DNA from: Ailurus styani
Lineage: Eukaryota; Chordata; Mammalia; Carnivora; Ailuridae
Assembly: GCA_002007465.1 (NCBI GenBank)
Contig: LNAC01000278.1
Location: forward strand, 1,030,333-1,094,332
Reading direction: 5' to 3'
DNA length: 64,000 bases
Part shown: positions 1 to 12,780 of the stretch, piece after piece
How the letters are laid out: each line of letters begins with the position of its first letter
Numbering within the stretch: position 1 is the first letter of the stretch
The notes under the pieces: generated by a model
What the model was told of the DNA's origin: nothing
Database searches by the model: none
What the model saw: only the letters and a program-made list of their open reading frames with translations
Translations under genes and position numbers: made by a program

Positions 1-483
1 ATGCCAGTTCTTTCTGGCCTGCCAGGTCTCTATGGATAGGTCTGCTGTCAGTCTAATATTTCTACCATTGTATGTTACAGACCTCTTGTCCCGAGCTGCT
101 TTCAGGATTTTCTCCTTGACACTAAGACTTGTAAGTTTTACTATTAGATGATGGGGTATGGTCCTATTTTTATTGATATTGAGGGGGGTTCTCTGTGCCT
201 CCTGGATTTTGATGCTTGTTCCCTTCGCCAAATTAGGGAAATTTTGTACTATAATTTGCTCCAATATACCTTCTGCCCCTCTCTCTCTTTCTTCTTCTTT
301 TGGAATCCCAATTATTCTAATATTGTTACATCTCATGATATCACTTATCTCTTGAATTCTCCCCTCATGGTCCAGTAGTTGTTTGTCTCTCTTTTTCTCA
401 GCTTCTTTATTCTCTCTCATTTGGTCTTCTGTATCACTAATTCTCCTGCCTCATTTTTCCTAGCAGTAAGAGCCTCCATTTTT

Positions 484-693
484 TTATTGCATCTCATTAA
501 TAGCTTTTTTGACTTCAACTTGGTTAGATTTTAGTTCTTTTATTTCTCCAGAAAGTGTTTTTATTTCTCTAGAGAGGGATTCTCTGTTATCTTCCATGCT
601 TTTTTTGAGCCCAGCCAGCACCTTGATAATCATCATTCTGAACTCTAGTTCTGTCATATTACTAATGTCCTCATTGATTAGGTCCCTAGCCAT
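484..693 (-). pseudogene. L1 ORF1 remnant (coiled-coil part)
   Basis: A 69-codon open stretch in the L1 ORF1 frame. The frame extends upstream past this Met (codons reading KKEQEAVT) until a TAA near 745, so the original start codon is gone. Downstream, a stop follows INEMQ, yet ORF1-like sequence continues to base 1 in shifted frames. The RNA-binding half is therefore disconnected and the protein is not expected to be functional. Confidence 0.75.
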
Positions 694-939
694 TGTTACT
701 GCCTCTTGTTCTTTTTTTTTTGTGGTGATTTTTTCTACCTTGTCATCTTATACAGGTAAGAATAGATGGATGAGAGAAGAAAATACTAAAGGGTAGCAAC
801 GACCCCAGAAAAAATATATACTAACCTAGTCAGAAGAGACCCGAAACTGGGGGGAGAAGAAAAAGGGAAAAAACAAAAACAAAACAAAACAAAAACAACA
901 AAAAAACAAAAAACAAAACAAAACACAAAATCAAAAATA

Positions 940-1065
940 AAACAAAACCCTATATCTCTATACCTATCTATATCTATATCTATATCATCTATTTCTGTTT
1001 CTATGTCTATCTCTGTCTCTGACTCTGTCTCTATGTATCTCTATCTATAGTTATATCTATTAGAC
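940..1065. repeat. TATCTA/TCTCTA-type simple repeat in the L1 5' UTR
   Basis: Imperfect CTATAT and CTCTAT runs, next to an A-rich CAAAACAAAA stretch at about 865-935. Confidence 0.7.
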
Positions 1066-2694
1066 TGGTGAATTGAACAGACCCTATATGTATACAAAAA
1101 ATAAGGTTAAATACAATGAAGGGATAAAATATGACTATAACAATGAAAATTTAAAAAGATTAAAAAAGGTATTGATAACATATAATGGCTAAAAAACGTT
1201 AAAATAGGAAAGAGGAAAAAATTTAAAAGAAAAAGTAAGAAAAAAATAAAATTCAAAGAATTTAACTTTGAACAACTAAAGGATCATGGGGAAAAAGCCA
1301 TGAATTCTATGTGTTGCTTTCTCCTAGCTCTGGAGTACCACAATTCTCAGTGATCGGTGAACTTGGTCTTGGCTGGATGTTCTTGCTGATCTTCTGGGGG
1401 AGGGGCCTGTTGTTGTGATTTTCAAGTGTCTTTGCCAAGGTGGAATTGCACCACTCTTGCCAGGGGCCAGGCTAAGTCATCAGCTTGGATTTGCTCTCAG
1501 GAGCTTTTGTTCCCTGAACGCTTTCCTTACAGCTTTGGAGGACGGGAATGAAAATGGTGGCCTCCTAATCTCTGACCTGGCGGAGCCAAGTGCTCAGGAC
1601 CTCACTCCTCAGTGCATTCTCAGAGAAAAGCAGTCAGTCCCTTCTGTCACCCTGGTCTCTGGCCACACTCTGATCTCACCCAGGCTGTGACTGAGTGTTT
1701 CTATCTCTGGCGTGTGGCCCTGTTTGGAATCTCCAAACCCAGCAGATTCCTGCAGCAGCTCCCACACCACTCCTCCCGGAGGAGGAAGGAGGGGGTCTCT
1801 CCGGATCCACTACTTGTGGGGTTCTTGCTCAAAGAGCAGTGGCCCGACTGTGCTTTGGATCACGGTTTAAGGTAAAACCGAGCTGAGAGACAGCTCCTCA
1901 GCTTGGCTCCATCTCTCCAGTTGGCTTCTCCTCTCTGATACCTGGAAGCTCTGTCTCACTCAGACACCCCTGGTCTTTTTGTGTCCCCATGGGTCCTGAG
2001 TCCACACTGTCCCTGCGAGGGCTTAGCTTCTGGGGCAGCGTCCCTCAGTGGAGCAGACTTCTACATGTTCCAATTTTGTGCTTGGTTGCTCTCTCACTTG
2101 CTGGGAACCGGCCCCTCCCCCTGGGGTCTATCTTCCCATTGCTTCAGATTCACTTCTCTGCATGTCCTACCTTCTGGAAAGTGGTCGATTTTTCTGTTCC
2201 TAGAATTATTGCTCTTCTTCTCTTTGAACTCCTGTTGAATTTGTAGGTGTTCAAAATGGTTTGATAAGTATCTGGGTAAAATTCTGGGACCTGATGATAA
2301 TTGGTTTCCTACTCCTCCGCCATCTTGCTCCTCTCTGATTTTTTTTAAAATTAAACCTGAGTGCACATATTTAGACTTATCTTTGGATGTATTACTTCCT
2401 CTAAATTTTTTTTTGATCTGGTGAATTTAATTAGTATTCCTTCTCTGTATTTTCCCAGTAAATTTAAGTTATTGGACAGGACCAAGTATAGAACAGTGTG
2501 TTTATACCTCTGTAACCTTTCTATTATTTGATATCCTTTGGGTGTTGTATTATTTCTCTGCAATTTATCTAACACTTTTTCACACCTTTCCTTCTGGTAA
2601 TGACCTGGCACTCTGAGGCACTAGGCATCAAGTCCATATTGGGCCAGTTAAAGTCCTCCTCTTGAGATATTTCTGCTGGAGCTGGTGAGGAAGG

Positions 2695-2912
2695 GTCTTT
2701 CCTTTCCTTTCCTTTCCTTTCCTTTTTTTTAAGATTTATTTATTTATATGGCAGAGAGAGAGAGTGCACAAGCAGGGGGAGCAGCAGAGGGAGAAGGAGA
2801 AGCAGGAGCCCTGCTGAGCAGGGAGCCCAACTGTGGGCTCAATCCCAGGACCCTGGGACCATGACCTGAGCCAAAGACAGACGCTTAACCAATGGAGCCA
2901 CCCAGGCACCCC
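2695..2912 (-). mobile_element. CAN-SINE 1, with CCTTT repeat beside its tail
   Basis: Antisense SINE body (AAGATTTATTTATTTATATG to CCACCCAGGCACCCC). It is preceded by CTTTC/CCTTT repeats at about 2695-2725, which are expanded tail sequence. Confidence 0.85.
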
Positions 2913-3443
2913 TGGGAAGAGTCTTTCTTTTCTGGTCATGGAGCAATGAAGATGAGACCCTAGAGCTGTTTGTGGTATCTGTTTCTTTTGCATGGAAAAG
3001 GTGGAGAACTGATTTAGTCCATTGTCAAATGCCTTGTAGCATAATAAACTAAGTTTACAGAATTTTCATAATCCCTTCAGGGAAGAAAATGAATGTGGTC
3101 CAACATGACTTTTTGGTGAATTTGTGCTTATTCCTAAAATTTACTGCGTCTTCCAGCTACTGGTGTCAATGTGTCCATTTGGGTAAATAAGCTGTAATTT
3201 TTTCCTAGGATCAACATCAGTCTCTTCCGTGACCTGATGAATAGCATCACCTTTTAATCTGTTACAGTAAAATACAAACTGGAATTATGAAGAAGAAAGA
3301 TATTCTCTTTGCAGTTTTCTTTACAATTATATATGCCAAATTAAATTTTATAAAAATGGGTATTATATTTCTCTGTTGTTACTTCTTTTGGAATGATTTG
3401 TATGGAATGTCAGAGTTGTTTAAGGATGACATTTGTAGTTCTT

Positions 3444-3640
3444 CTTTTTTTTTTTTAAAGATTTTATATATTAGAGAGATTGAGCAAGAGAGAGAGCATG
3501 CGAGGGGGTGGGGAGCAGAGGGAGAAGGAGAAGCAGACTCCCCGCTGAGCAGGGACCTAGACCTGGGGTGATCCCAGAACTTTGGGATCATGATCTGAGC
3601 TGAAGGCAGATGCTTAACTGACTGAGCCACCCAGGCGCAC
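3444..3640 (-). mobile_element. CAN-SINE 2
   Basis: Antisense SINE running from a T-run with AAAGATTTTATAT to GAGCCACCCAGGCGCAC. The flanks share CATTTGTA, a likely short target duplication. Confidence 0.85.
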
Positions 3641-3738
3641 AAGCATTTGTACTTATTTCTACAAAAACCTTTGCATCAGGCTCTTGCTTCTGGGCATGGC
3701 TCTCATCATGACGTTCTTTTTATGAAAAAAAAAAAACC

Positions 3739-3918
3739 GGGCGCCTGGGTGGCTCAGTGGGTTAATGCCTCTGCTTTCGGCTCAGGTCATGATCTCAGGG
3801 TCCTGGGATCGAGGCCCGCATCGGGCTCCCTGCTTGGCGGGGAGCCTGCTGCCTCTCTGCCTCCTTGTGATCTCTCTCCCTCTGTGAAATAAATAAATAA
3901 AATCTTAAAAAAAAAAAA
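3739..3918 (+). mobile_element. CAN-SINE 3
   Basis: Sense SINE starting GGGCGCCTGGGTGGCTCAG and ending AATAAATAAAATCTTA plus an A-run. It lies about 100 bases from SINE 2, in the opposite orientation. Confidence 0.9.
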
Positions 3919-4344
3919 CCCACTTGTTTTAGGCATCTCTGTCAATGATACAGCCTCCTATAAATGTAAGGATAAAATACTTTGGATAGCTGATGGTTAT
4001 GCTCTTCAGTGGGAGTTATTATACATATTAAGAGGGTGTGAAGCCTTGAGTGTGCTTAAAAAGTGTGTTTTTTAAAACATGCCTTTGTAATCCTTTTGCT
4101 AAATTAGAGGACCTGAATGAATGCAATTAAATTAATGAAGTACAAAATTGAAAATAAACTTATCAAAGCATGTTCAGCTAATTTGCTGTTATCCGGGGAG
4201 GCTTCACATTTGAGCCTGACTTTAAGAGATTTGTAGTATTTTGCTAAGGGGTAAAAGGCGTTTTAGGTGGGGAAAACAGTATGAGCAAAGGCATGGAGTT
4301 AATGGAGTTAAGGTTTGAGAAGGGACTCCGAGGACATGTAGCTG

Positions 4345-4500
4345 GAAGGATTACTATGAACTATTTATTGAGCACTTACCATATTTTAAGCATTGTTCTA
4401 AGTATTTTATATTTATTCTTCACAAACAGTCTTTTGGAATAGTTGTTTTATTATTTTCATTTTACCAGTGAGGAATCAGAGGGTAAAAATGGTACCTGCT
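4345..4500 (-). repeat. Probable MIR
   Basis: TTTATTGAGCACTTACCAT followed by a diverged series ending near ACCAGTGAGGAATCAGAG, matching the reverse complement of MIR as I know it. Confidence 0.55.
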
Positions 4501-4779
4501 TATGAGAGTTTTTAAGTTTTTAAGTTTGAATTAACCATGTGGAAGGTAAAAGAATTTAAAGAATAAAATATTTTTATCAAATCCTTCAGATGGGCTTGAA
4601 TTCAGAAAACAGTCACCAATCATTCAGGGGTTAAAAAAAAGTTTTATGTTAAACACAAAGTTTTAAACTTTTGTGGCAGTATGTTGATGTTAAAATGTTA
4701 GAGTCATGGTGAAATAGTATAAGATTTTTAATACCTTTTTATTATACATTATACCACAAATGAAGGAAATTACATAAAA

Positions 4780-5580
4780 ACATATATAGCCTAATGACTT
4801 TTTTGGATCTTAAAATAAACACCTTTGTAATTATTACGCAGGTCAAGAAATAAATCTTTGCCGGCCACCCCACAAGTCTTCCATGTGCCCTTTCTAGTCA
4901 GAGCCCATCCCTCTCCTTTGCTATAACTGCTATCCTGACTTGTATAGTGATTCTATCTCTATGGTTTTTTCTGATTTTATTGACCAAATGTGCATTCCTT
5001 AGCACTATGATTTAGTTGTGTGTTTTACTTATTTGCTTCTCTTAATCTGCATGTCCTGCTACCATTTGTCTTTCCCCTTTCTCTCTTACGGTTTGTTGAA
5101 GCAGTCAAGTATCTTGACCCATACAGATTCTGCCATCTGGATTATGCTGATTGCATACTTTTTCTTTATTCTCTGTATTTCCTGTAAATTAGTAGTTGGA
5201 TCTAAAAGCTTGATCATAGCTTAGATTTGTTTATTTTTTATGTTTTTGGGCAAGAATACTTCGTAAGTATTGATGTGGTATACTCTCCATGAAGATGTAT
5301 GTAGTGTCTGATTGTTTCTCTTTTTGTGATTTTTAGCAGCCACTGTTGCTTGATGCGAAGATCAGTGAATTTTTATTTATTAGAGGCTTACAAAATGGTA
5401 ATATTCGAATTCGTTATTCTTCATTTATAAGGTGGAATGCTTCCATAAAAATAAACTTTACTTCATCTACTTTGGTTACCCAGTGGTACAGTTCAATTAG
5501 GAAAGGTAGGATAGATATTTGTTCTTACTTTACCAATTTTGGGGATTTTGATGAGGATTGCTTTTAATCTTTAGATTAAT
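4780..5580 (-). repeat. Old L1-like sequence, antisense (tentative)
   Basis: AACACCTTTGTAATTATTAC and nearby CAGGTCAAGAAATA resemble the reverse complement of old mammalian L1 3' regions. The continuation to about 5580 also looks like old repeat, but I cannot name the subfamily. Confidence 0.45.
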
Positions 5581-5954
5581 ATATGATTGCCTTCCTTTTT
5601 AAAAAAAGTCAGTCTAGCTGTAAGTCTGTAAAAATCCATCTTTCAGTTTTGCTTTACCTCTATTTAGTCTCATATTTCTTTTTCTTTTTTTGCTTCTCTC
5701 TGTATTCTTTTATTCTTTACACTTTCCTCGCTTAATTTTATTTTTCTAATGTTCTGAGAGTGATACAAATTTCCAGCCTTTCTTTTCTAAAGTATGCATT
5801 TGAGATTATAAAGTTCTCTGTAAGCAGTGCTTTAGTTGCAGCACACAGGTTTTTTGATATATAGACTATACTATTTTAAACATGTCATTTAATGTGTGTA
5901 TCATACATTTCAAAATTTTTTTCATTGACCCATGACTTTTCACAAGTTTATCTC

Positions 5955-6410
5955 TATATATGTCGGTTATCTATTGTTGCGTGACAAACCACCCCAAAAT
6001 TTAGTAGCTTAAAATAATTATTTCTCCTCTCAGTTCTGTGGGTGCCTGGGCAGTTCCTCTGCTGGTTTTGTTCTGGGTTTGCTTGAGGCTGCATTCAACT
6101 ACAGCATTGGCTACACAGGGGAAGGTTTGAGACAGCTTCACTCATATCTGGCTGATGGTGCTAGCTGGTGGCTGGGGTGCCTTGGTTCTCATCTAAATGA
6201 CTTTTTACCATCTAATAGGCTATACCAGTTTCCTCATTTGTAGTCTCATGTCAGCATTCCAAGAGGCCAAAATAAAGGCAAAAAGGTTTCTGCCACATTC
6301 TGTTGGTTAGAGCAAGTCACAAGCTTGGCCCATATTCAAGGATGAGAAAGTAGATTCCTTCTTTTTAGGAGAAACACAAAGAGTTTGTCTCGTATTTAAT
6401 TTACCATAAT
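5955..6410 (+). repeat. Old interspersed repeat, family not assigned
   Basis: It begins with a TATCTATTGTTGCGTGACAA block and ends around a CACATTCTGTTGGTTAGAGC segment. Both are familiar parts of an old mammalian repeat. The end part resembles 15800-16030. Confidence 0.45.
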
Positions 6411-6542
6411 TTCCAAACATTTGGGAATTTTTCTTGTGAGTTTTTTCTTTTTCTTGTTGATTAAACAGCTTTGTAGTTATTATTATTTTATTATTTTATT
6501 TTTATTCCTAGTATTTTGGAAGTTATTCTTTACTTTTACAGG

Positions 6543-6742
6543 TTATGCTAGAAATTTTTTTTTTTTTTGACAGAGAGAGAGATCACAAGTAGGCAGAGAG
6601 AGAGGAGGAAGCAGGCTCCCCGCCGAGCAGGGAGCCTGATGTGGGCCTCGATCCCAGGACCCCGAGACCATGACCTGAGCTGAAGGCAGAGGCCTTTTAA
6701 CCCACTGAGCCACCCAGGCGCCCGGATTATGCTAGAAATTTT
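6543..6742 (-). mobile_element. CAN-SINE 4 with 16-base target duplications
   Basis: Antisense SINE at 6559-6726, flanked by TTATGCTAGAAATTTT at 6543-6558 and 6727-6742 (identical). A young insertion. Confidence 0.93.
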
Positions 6743-6902
6743 AACATGTGTTAAAATTTTTAAGTCTAAACATTAATCAGTAATACTTCATCCACCTCCT
6801 AAGCAGTAAAATGACTTAAAGAGCAGTTGGCTCCACTTAGCTTCCTCCTGAGTTATGTACATTTGTTGTGGTGTTTTTTTTTTAAGTTTTTTTTTTTTCC
6901 TC

Positions 6903-7094
6903 TTAAGACTTTATTTATTTATTTGAGAGAGAGATTGAGAGAGAGAGAGAGAGCGTGAAGGGGGGAGGGTCAGAGGGATAAACTGACTCCCCAGGGAGCC
7001 AGAGAGCCTGATGGGGAACTCGATTCTGGCACTTCAGGATCATAACCTGAGCTGAAGCCAATCTGCTCAATCAACTGGACCACTCAGGTGCCCA
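6903..7094 (-). mobile_element. CAN-SINE 5
   Basis: Antisense SINE from AAGACTTTATTTATTTATTT to GGACCACTCAGGTGCCC, more diverged than its neighbours. Confidence 0.85.
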
Positions 7095-7329
7095 GGTTTT
7101 TGTTTGTTTTTTTAAGTACTAAAAGACATTATTATTGTTTTATCTAATATTCATTTAGAGTTAACCATATGTTTACTACTTTGGTTGCTCTTCATTCATT
7201 TTTGCAACCTGAACCTTCCACTGGAATCACCGTCCCTGCTACCACCAATAGGACTTTTAGTAACAAATCTACTGATAATGAACTTTCTCCATTTTGTCAG
7301 ATAATGTCTGTATTTGCCTTCATTCATGA

Positions 7330-8480
7330 AAGTGTTTTTTTCCTCTGAACATTTAATTCTTGGTTGGTCGTGATTTTCTTTCTGTCCATTGAATATTTGA
7401 TTCTGTCATCTTCTGGTTTCCATTACTGATACTGAGAAGTCAGCTATCAGTTTGTAACTGTTGCCCCCTTTTTTTTTCTCTAGATGCTTTTAAGGATTTA
7501 TCTTTTTCTTTAATTTTTCTGGAGCTCAGTATGATTTGGTGAGGGGTGGATATTTTTTATCTGTCCTGTCTAGGATTCACTAGGCCTTTTTGACTTTGTG
7601 GATTGGTATCTCTTCCATTTGGAATATTCTCAGCCATTATCTATGCCTTGTTCTCTTTCTTTATTCTTCCTGGACACCAGCTAAGATGGTCTCATTGTAG
7701 CCACTGTCTCTTACTTTTTTTTTTCTTTCCCTTTTTTCTTTTTTCAACACTTCACAGATTTGTGTTTCATCCTTCTGGGAGTGGCATGCTGATCTCTGGA
7801 TCATTACAGTTTCAGAACATTGGTGATGAAGTGAGCATTCTCTTATTTCTTTGTTTTCCATCTTTTCGTTTACTTTTTGCTACACTCTGGATAGCAAATT
7901 CTGATTTAGCTCCTAAATCAGAATTATTAGTTGTCTCTTTGGCTGTGTGAAATCTACTAAAACTATTAAATATTTAAATTCCCTTGTTGTATGTGTTATT
8001 TTTTAAAAATACATTTTGCTCTGGGGCACCAGGGTAGCTGAGTCGATTAAGCATGGATTCTTGATCTCCGCTCAGGTCATGATCTCAGGGTTGTGAGATA
8101 GAGCCCTGTACTGGTCATGGAGCCTGCTTAAGATTGTCTCTCTCCCTCTTTCTCTGCCCCTCCCCACTTCTGTCTAAAAAAAAAAAATAACTGTTTGGTT
8201 TTCTTAGGTCTCTCTCTCTCTCTTTTTAAAAATAATTTCCTTGTTTTGGTAGATAACTTTGTTTTATTTTGTGTATTTCTTTAAGTACAGTCTGCATTGT
8301 CTTATAGGATGTGTTTGGAAATTCCAACATCTGAAATCTTCTTGGGTCTCCTTCTGTTTTCTTTAATTTCTGCTGGTTCCTGTTTATGGAGTCTAGTTTG
8401 CTGTGTGCTTGGTTATTTTTGACTGTAGTGTGGATATTTTATTTAAAATTAGGTCTGGGAATAATTTCGAGGCTTATAGT
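7330..8480 (-). repeat. Old L1-like sequence, antisense, interrupted by a SINE (tentative)
   Basis: Phrases such as GATGCTTTTAAGGATTTATC and CAGCCATTATCTATGCC resemble the reverse complement of old L1 3' sequence. Borders are uncertain. Confidence 0.4.
8023..8189 (+). mobile_element. CAN-SINE 6 (diverged)
   Basis: Sense SINE beginning GGGGCACCAGGGTAGCTGAG and ending in an A-run. Several changes in the head suggest an older copy. Confidence 0.8.
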
Positions 8481-8593
8481 AATACTTTCCTTTTAAGAGG
8501 AAAGTTTGCTTCTTACAGTGCCTGGGAACAATATTGAGGGAACGAGTTAAATGAAGTTCCTTAAGAGTACATTCTAAAATTTTTAGCACAACA

Positions 8594-8782
8594 TTTTTTT
8601 TTTAAAGATTTTATTTATTTATTTGACAGAGAGAGAGCACAAGTAGGCAGAGTGGGAGGCCGAGGGAGAGAAGCAGGCTCTCTGCCAAGCAGGGAGCCCG
8701 ATGTGGGACTCCATCCCAGGACCCTGGGATCATGACCTGAGCCAAAGGCAGCGACTTAACCAACTGAGCCACCCAGGCGCCC
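8594..8782 (-). mobile_element. CAN-SINE 7
   Basis: Antisense SINE from AAAGATTTTATTTATTTATT to GAGCCACCCAGGCGCCC. Confidence 0.9.
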
Positions 8783-11108
8783 TTATATACTGTATTCTTA
8801 TAGTAAAGTACACTAGAGAAAAGAAATGATTACTCAGAACATCATAAGGAAAATACATTTACTGTCCTGTACTGTAAAATATCTATGAATAAGTGGACCC
8901 GCACAGTTCAAACCTGTGTTGTTAAGGGTCAGCTGTAGTTGCCAGTTCTGATCTCCTTCCTCACCCTGTCATTTCTGGCAGTTTTCCTGTGTCTTTCTTT
9001 TCAGTCCCAGAAGCTGCTGCCTATGTTCACCCCTGACCTCAGTTGAGTGGGTATCATATACACACATATATACAATATTTCATATGGCTATGGAAGTGAA
9101 TTGAAAGAGGTTAGAGATGATAAGGAAACTACTTAGAAGGCAGGTGGAGTAGTTATAGTAGTATATGTGAGAAATTTTGATGGCTTGAATTGAAGTCCTG
9201 GCAACAGAGATAAGAAGAGCATAGAGAGCAATTGGGTATGAAGAAATATGAGAAAGGGAAAATACTTAAGAATAATTCCCAAGTTTGTGGTTCGGGTGGT
9301 TGTGTAGATGAAGGTACATTCACTGAGTTAAGGCCTAGGCTCAGTATGAGAAGATGGAAGAACAAATTTGGAAGATGGAAGAAAAATGAATTCAGATGTA
9401 TTCATTGAATATTATTTAATTTTTAGAATTTTGTTTTGGGATATACTAATAAATTGATTATCTCATCAACATTAATGAAGCAGTGATTTAAAAGCAATTC
9501 ATTGTTTATAAAAGAAAAATAATGATTATAAAAAAATCTTGGACATCAACTGGAATAAATAATTCTTTCTATTATTTTACCCAGCTCTGGTGATTAGTTG
9601 TAGCAATGTTATTTCACCTACCACTTTAAATTAATGTTGATTTCATTTTTATTGGCCTAAAACTTTTACCTCTTTTTTAAATGATAAATGTGTAGAAGAA
9701 CTGTAAAAAAAAAAAAAGTAATATATGCTTAATTTCATGCTTATACACATTTAAGGAAGCACCAATTTAACTTAAGGCAGTAGTAGTAATCTGTAAGATT
9801 TTTTTCTTTTTTTCCTTCAGAAGAGATTCATACATTACCCCAAGTCTAGGATATACTGGCCCTAGTTTACCTAGAATGAACTAGGTGAGAGAAGCGTTAG
9901 GGTCAGAATTACTGTTCTGGTTAATTAAATTCCGATTACAGTTTCCAGAATTATGTTCTTTCTTTTTTACTTTGTCTGAAAGCTCTTATATAAAAACTTC
10001 TCTATTTTAATTTTTGACAATTTCTTTTTCTTAGTCTTAATTGTTGCCTCCTCCCATCTTTAGGGGAAGTTCCTGGCTATTAATTTTACATTTTGCTGGC
10101 GATACTAAAGAGCAGTTAACTCCATCTCCCTCTCCCTCACCTCTTCCAAAAATAAGGGACTAACAAAGCACTATTCTGTTATGTTCTAAGGAAAAAAGTC
10201 TTTCCTAGATTATTGAAACATTATTGATATACAATAAACTGCTGATATTTAAAGTATACAACTTGGTGAGTTTTGACATATAGCACCTGTGAAACAATTA
10301 ACTACAATCAAGGTAATGAACATTTTATCATCCCAAAGTTCCCTTGTGGCCCCTTTCTAGTCAGTCCTCTCCCTGTCCCTTGCTTGAAGCAGCTACTGAT
10401 CTGCTTTCTATAACTACAGATTGGTTTTGGTTGCTCTAGAATTTCTTAAGTGGAATCATATACTATATGTGTTTTTTTTTTTCTACCTACTTTCAGTCAG
10501 CATAATGCTTTTGAGATTCATCTATGTTGTGTGTATCAATTGCTTTTTTAATTGTTGAGTACATTTTATGGATATACCACAATTTTTTAATCCATTTGCT
10601 TGTTGGTGGATATTTGGAGTGTTTCTAGGCTTGGCTTTGACTATTCAAAATAAAGCTGTTATGGACATTTGTGTAGAGTTTGTATATGGACATATGATTT
10701 CATGTCCCTTGAGCAAATACTTAGTAGTGGAATGGTTGGATTGTATGGTAGGTGTATGTTTATCTTTTTAAGAAACTTGCTGCTGTTTTCCAAAGTGTTA
10801 GTATCATTTTATATTCCTGTTAGCTGTATGGAAGATTCCAGTTGTTCCACATCCTTGGTAACGGTTGGTGTGATCAGTCTTTTTAATCTGAACCATTCTA
10901 GTGGATGTATACAGTGGTTTCTCACTGTGGTCTTAATTTTCATTTTCCTGAGAACTAAGGGAACATTTGGCCATTTTTCATGTGTTTATTTTCCATCCAT
11001 ACATTTTCTTTCACACAGTGTCTATTTAAATCTTTAAATGAATTGTCATCTTAGTCTACTGTTAGAGTTTGTTCTGTATTCTGAATATAAGGTTTTTCTT
11101 ATATGTTT

Positions 11109-11330
11109 TACAAATATTTTCTTTTTTTCTTTTTAAGATTTTATTTATTTGACAGAGAGAGACAGCGAGAGAGGGAACACAAGCAGGGGGAGCGGGAGAG
11201 AGAGAAGCAGGCTTCCTGCTGAGCAGGGAGCCCGATGTGGGGCTCGATCCCAGGACACTGGGATCATGACCTGAGCCAAAGGCAGATGCCTAATGACTGA
11301 GCCTCCCAATCACCCCTACAAATATTTTCT
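11109..11330 (-). mobile_element. CAN-SINE 8 with 14-base target duplications
   Basis: Antisense SINE at 11123-11316, flanked by TACAAATATTTTCT at 11109-11122 and 11317-11330. It is inserted into the old L1. Confidence 0.92.
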
Positions 11331-11667
11331 TAATAATATTTTGAAGAGCAAAATTTTGATGAAGTCCAGTTTGTTGATTTTTTTTTTTCTGGTGCTGCTT
11401 GCACTGTGTGTCCAATTTAACAAATCTTTGTTTAACTCAGGTTACAAAGGTTTTTTTTTTTTCCCCTGTTTTCTTCTCTCTCATAGTTTTACCTCTTCTA
11501 TTTAGGTTTTTGTTCCACTTCAAATTAATTTTTTTGGTATATTGTGTGCAGTAAGGGTTGAAGTTAATTTTTTTTTTTTTACATATGGCTACCCAGTTGA
11601 TCTGATACCATTTGTTAAAAAGATTATTCTTTGCCCACTGAATCACCTTAGCACCTTTGTCTTAAAT

Positions 11668-11796
11668 CAATTGGCTATAATACAGATTGCTAATATATCA
11701 ATACAGCCAATTGATTGGTTGTATTATACAGACCAATGGATTTTACTGTATAGGATACAAAGTTCATTGATAGGGTTTCAGACTGCAATTGGCTAT
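11668..11796. repeat. 107-base insert in old L1, flanked by 11-base direct repeats
   Basis: CAATTGGCTAT occurs at 11668-11678 and 11786-11796. Between them is sequence foreign to the L1. Part of it (11723-11786) matches 13971-14034 at 61 of 64 positions, and another part is a near-palindrome (11700-11725, arms AATACAGCCAAT and ATTGGTTGTATT). Confidence 0.75.
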
Positions 11797-12574
11797 GTAT
11801 GTGTGGGTCTGTTTCTGGACTCTTCTGTTCCTTTGATCTATATTTGTACTCTAATATACTCTCGTTTATTGTAGCTTTATAATAAGCCGTGAGATGAGGT
11901 ACAATTCTTTAGACTTTCTTTTCTCCAAAATTTATTAGTTATTCTAGGTCCTTTGCAATTATAAATGAATTTTAAAATAACCTTGTTATGCTCTGTAAAA
12001 AAGCCTGATGGGGTTTTGATTGGGATCCCATTGAATTTCTAAATCAATTTGGGGAAAATTGACATCTTAACAATTTTGAGTCTTCTGTTCCATGAGCATG
12101 TTACATCTCTCTATTTAGTCATCGGTGATTTCTCTGCAGTGTATTTTGGTTTTCAGGATGTAGGTCTTACATATCTTGTTTTTCTTTCCAAATTTATTGT
12201 GAAATATTTACTATTTTGGGTGCTTTTGTAAATGATATGCTTAAAATTCCAATTTCCAATTATTTTCCTATATGTAGAAATACAGTTGATATTTGTGTAT
12301 AGATGTTGTATTCTAGAACGTTGCTGAACTCACTTAGCTTTTTTATAGATGCCTTAGGATTTTCTACATAGATGTTTATAGAATCCGCAATAAAGATAGT
12401 TTTACTTTGTCCTTTCTATTCTGTGTGCCTTTTATTTTTCTCACCTTTTTGCACTGTGTTTTGCAGTAGCAGTATTGACTAGAAGTGGTGAGAGTTGCTA
12501 TCTTTGCCACATTCTGGACCACAGAGACTCAGACTTTCATTAATAAATATGATGATAGCTGTAGGGTTGTTGTT

Positions 12575-12780
12575 GTTTTTTGTTTTTTGTTTTTGTTTTT
12601 TAAGATTGAGAACAAGACCACGAGCTTGAGTAGAGGGGAGGCGCAGAGGGAGAGGGAGAAGCAGACTCCCCACTGAGCAGGGATCCAGACAGGGGCTCAG
12701 TCCCAGGACCCTGATATCATGACCTGAGGCAAAGGCAGATGCTTAACCAGCTAAGCCACCCAGGTGCTCCATAGCAGTAG
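12575..12780 (-). mobile_element. CAN-SINE 9
   Basis: Antisense SINE with a TTGTTTTTTG-type tail, ending GCCACCCAGGTGCTCC. The flanks ATAGCTGTAGG and ATAGCAGTAGG suggest target duplications. It is inserted in the old L1. Confidence 0.85.

Larger units (their letters stand above)
1..2335 (-). mobile_element. Carnivore L1, 5' end: 5' UTR and start of ORF1 (cut by window edge)
   Basis: On the minus strand the 5' end carries AAGATGGCGGAGGAGTAGG (around 2310-2330), the typical start of an L1 5' UTR. The UTR runs to about 750 and includes A-rich and CTATAT simple-repeat stretches. ORF1 coding sequence follows to base 1. The open part at 484-693 begins MARDLINEDISNMTELEFRM, the coiled-coil N-terminus of L1 ORF1p. 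A stop at 484-486 and a lost upstream start show it is not intact. ORF2 and the 3' end lie outside the window. Confidence 0.85.

Noticed and set aside
10669..11037. 122-codon open frame on the + strand
   Set aside because: It lies in reverse-complement L1 sequence, so it is a shadow frame of a dead L1.
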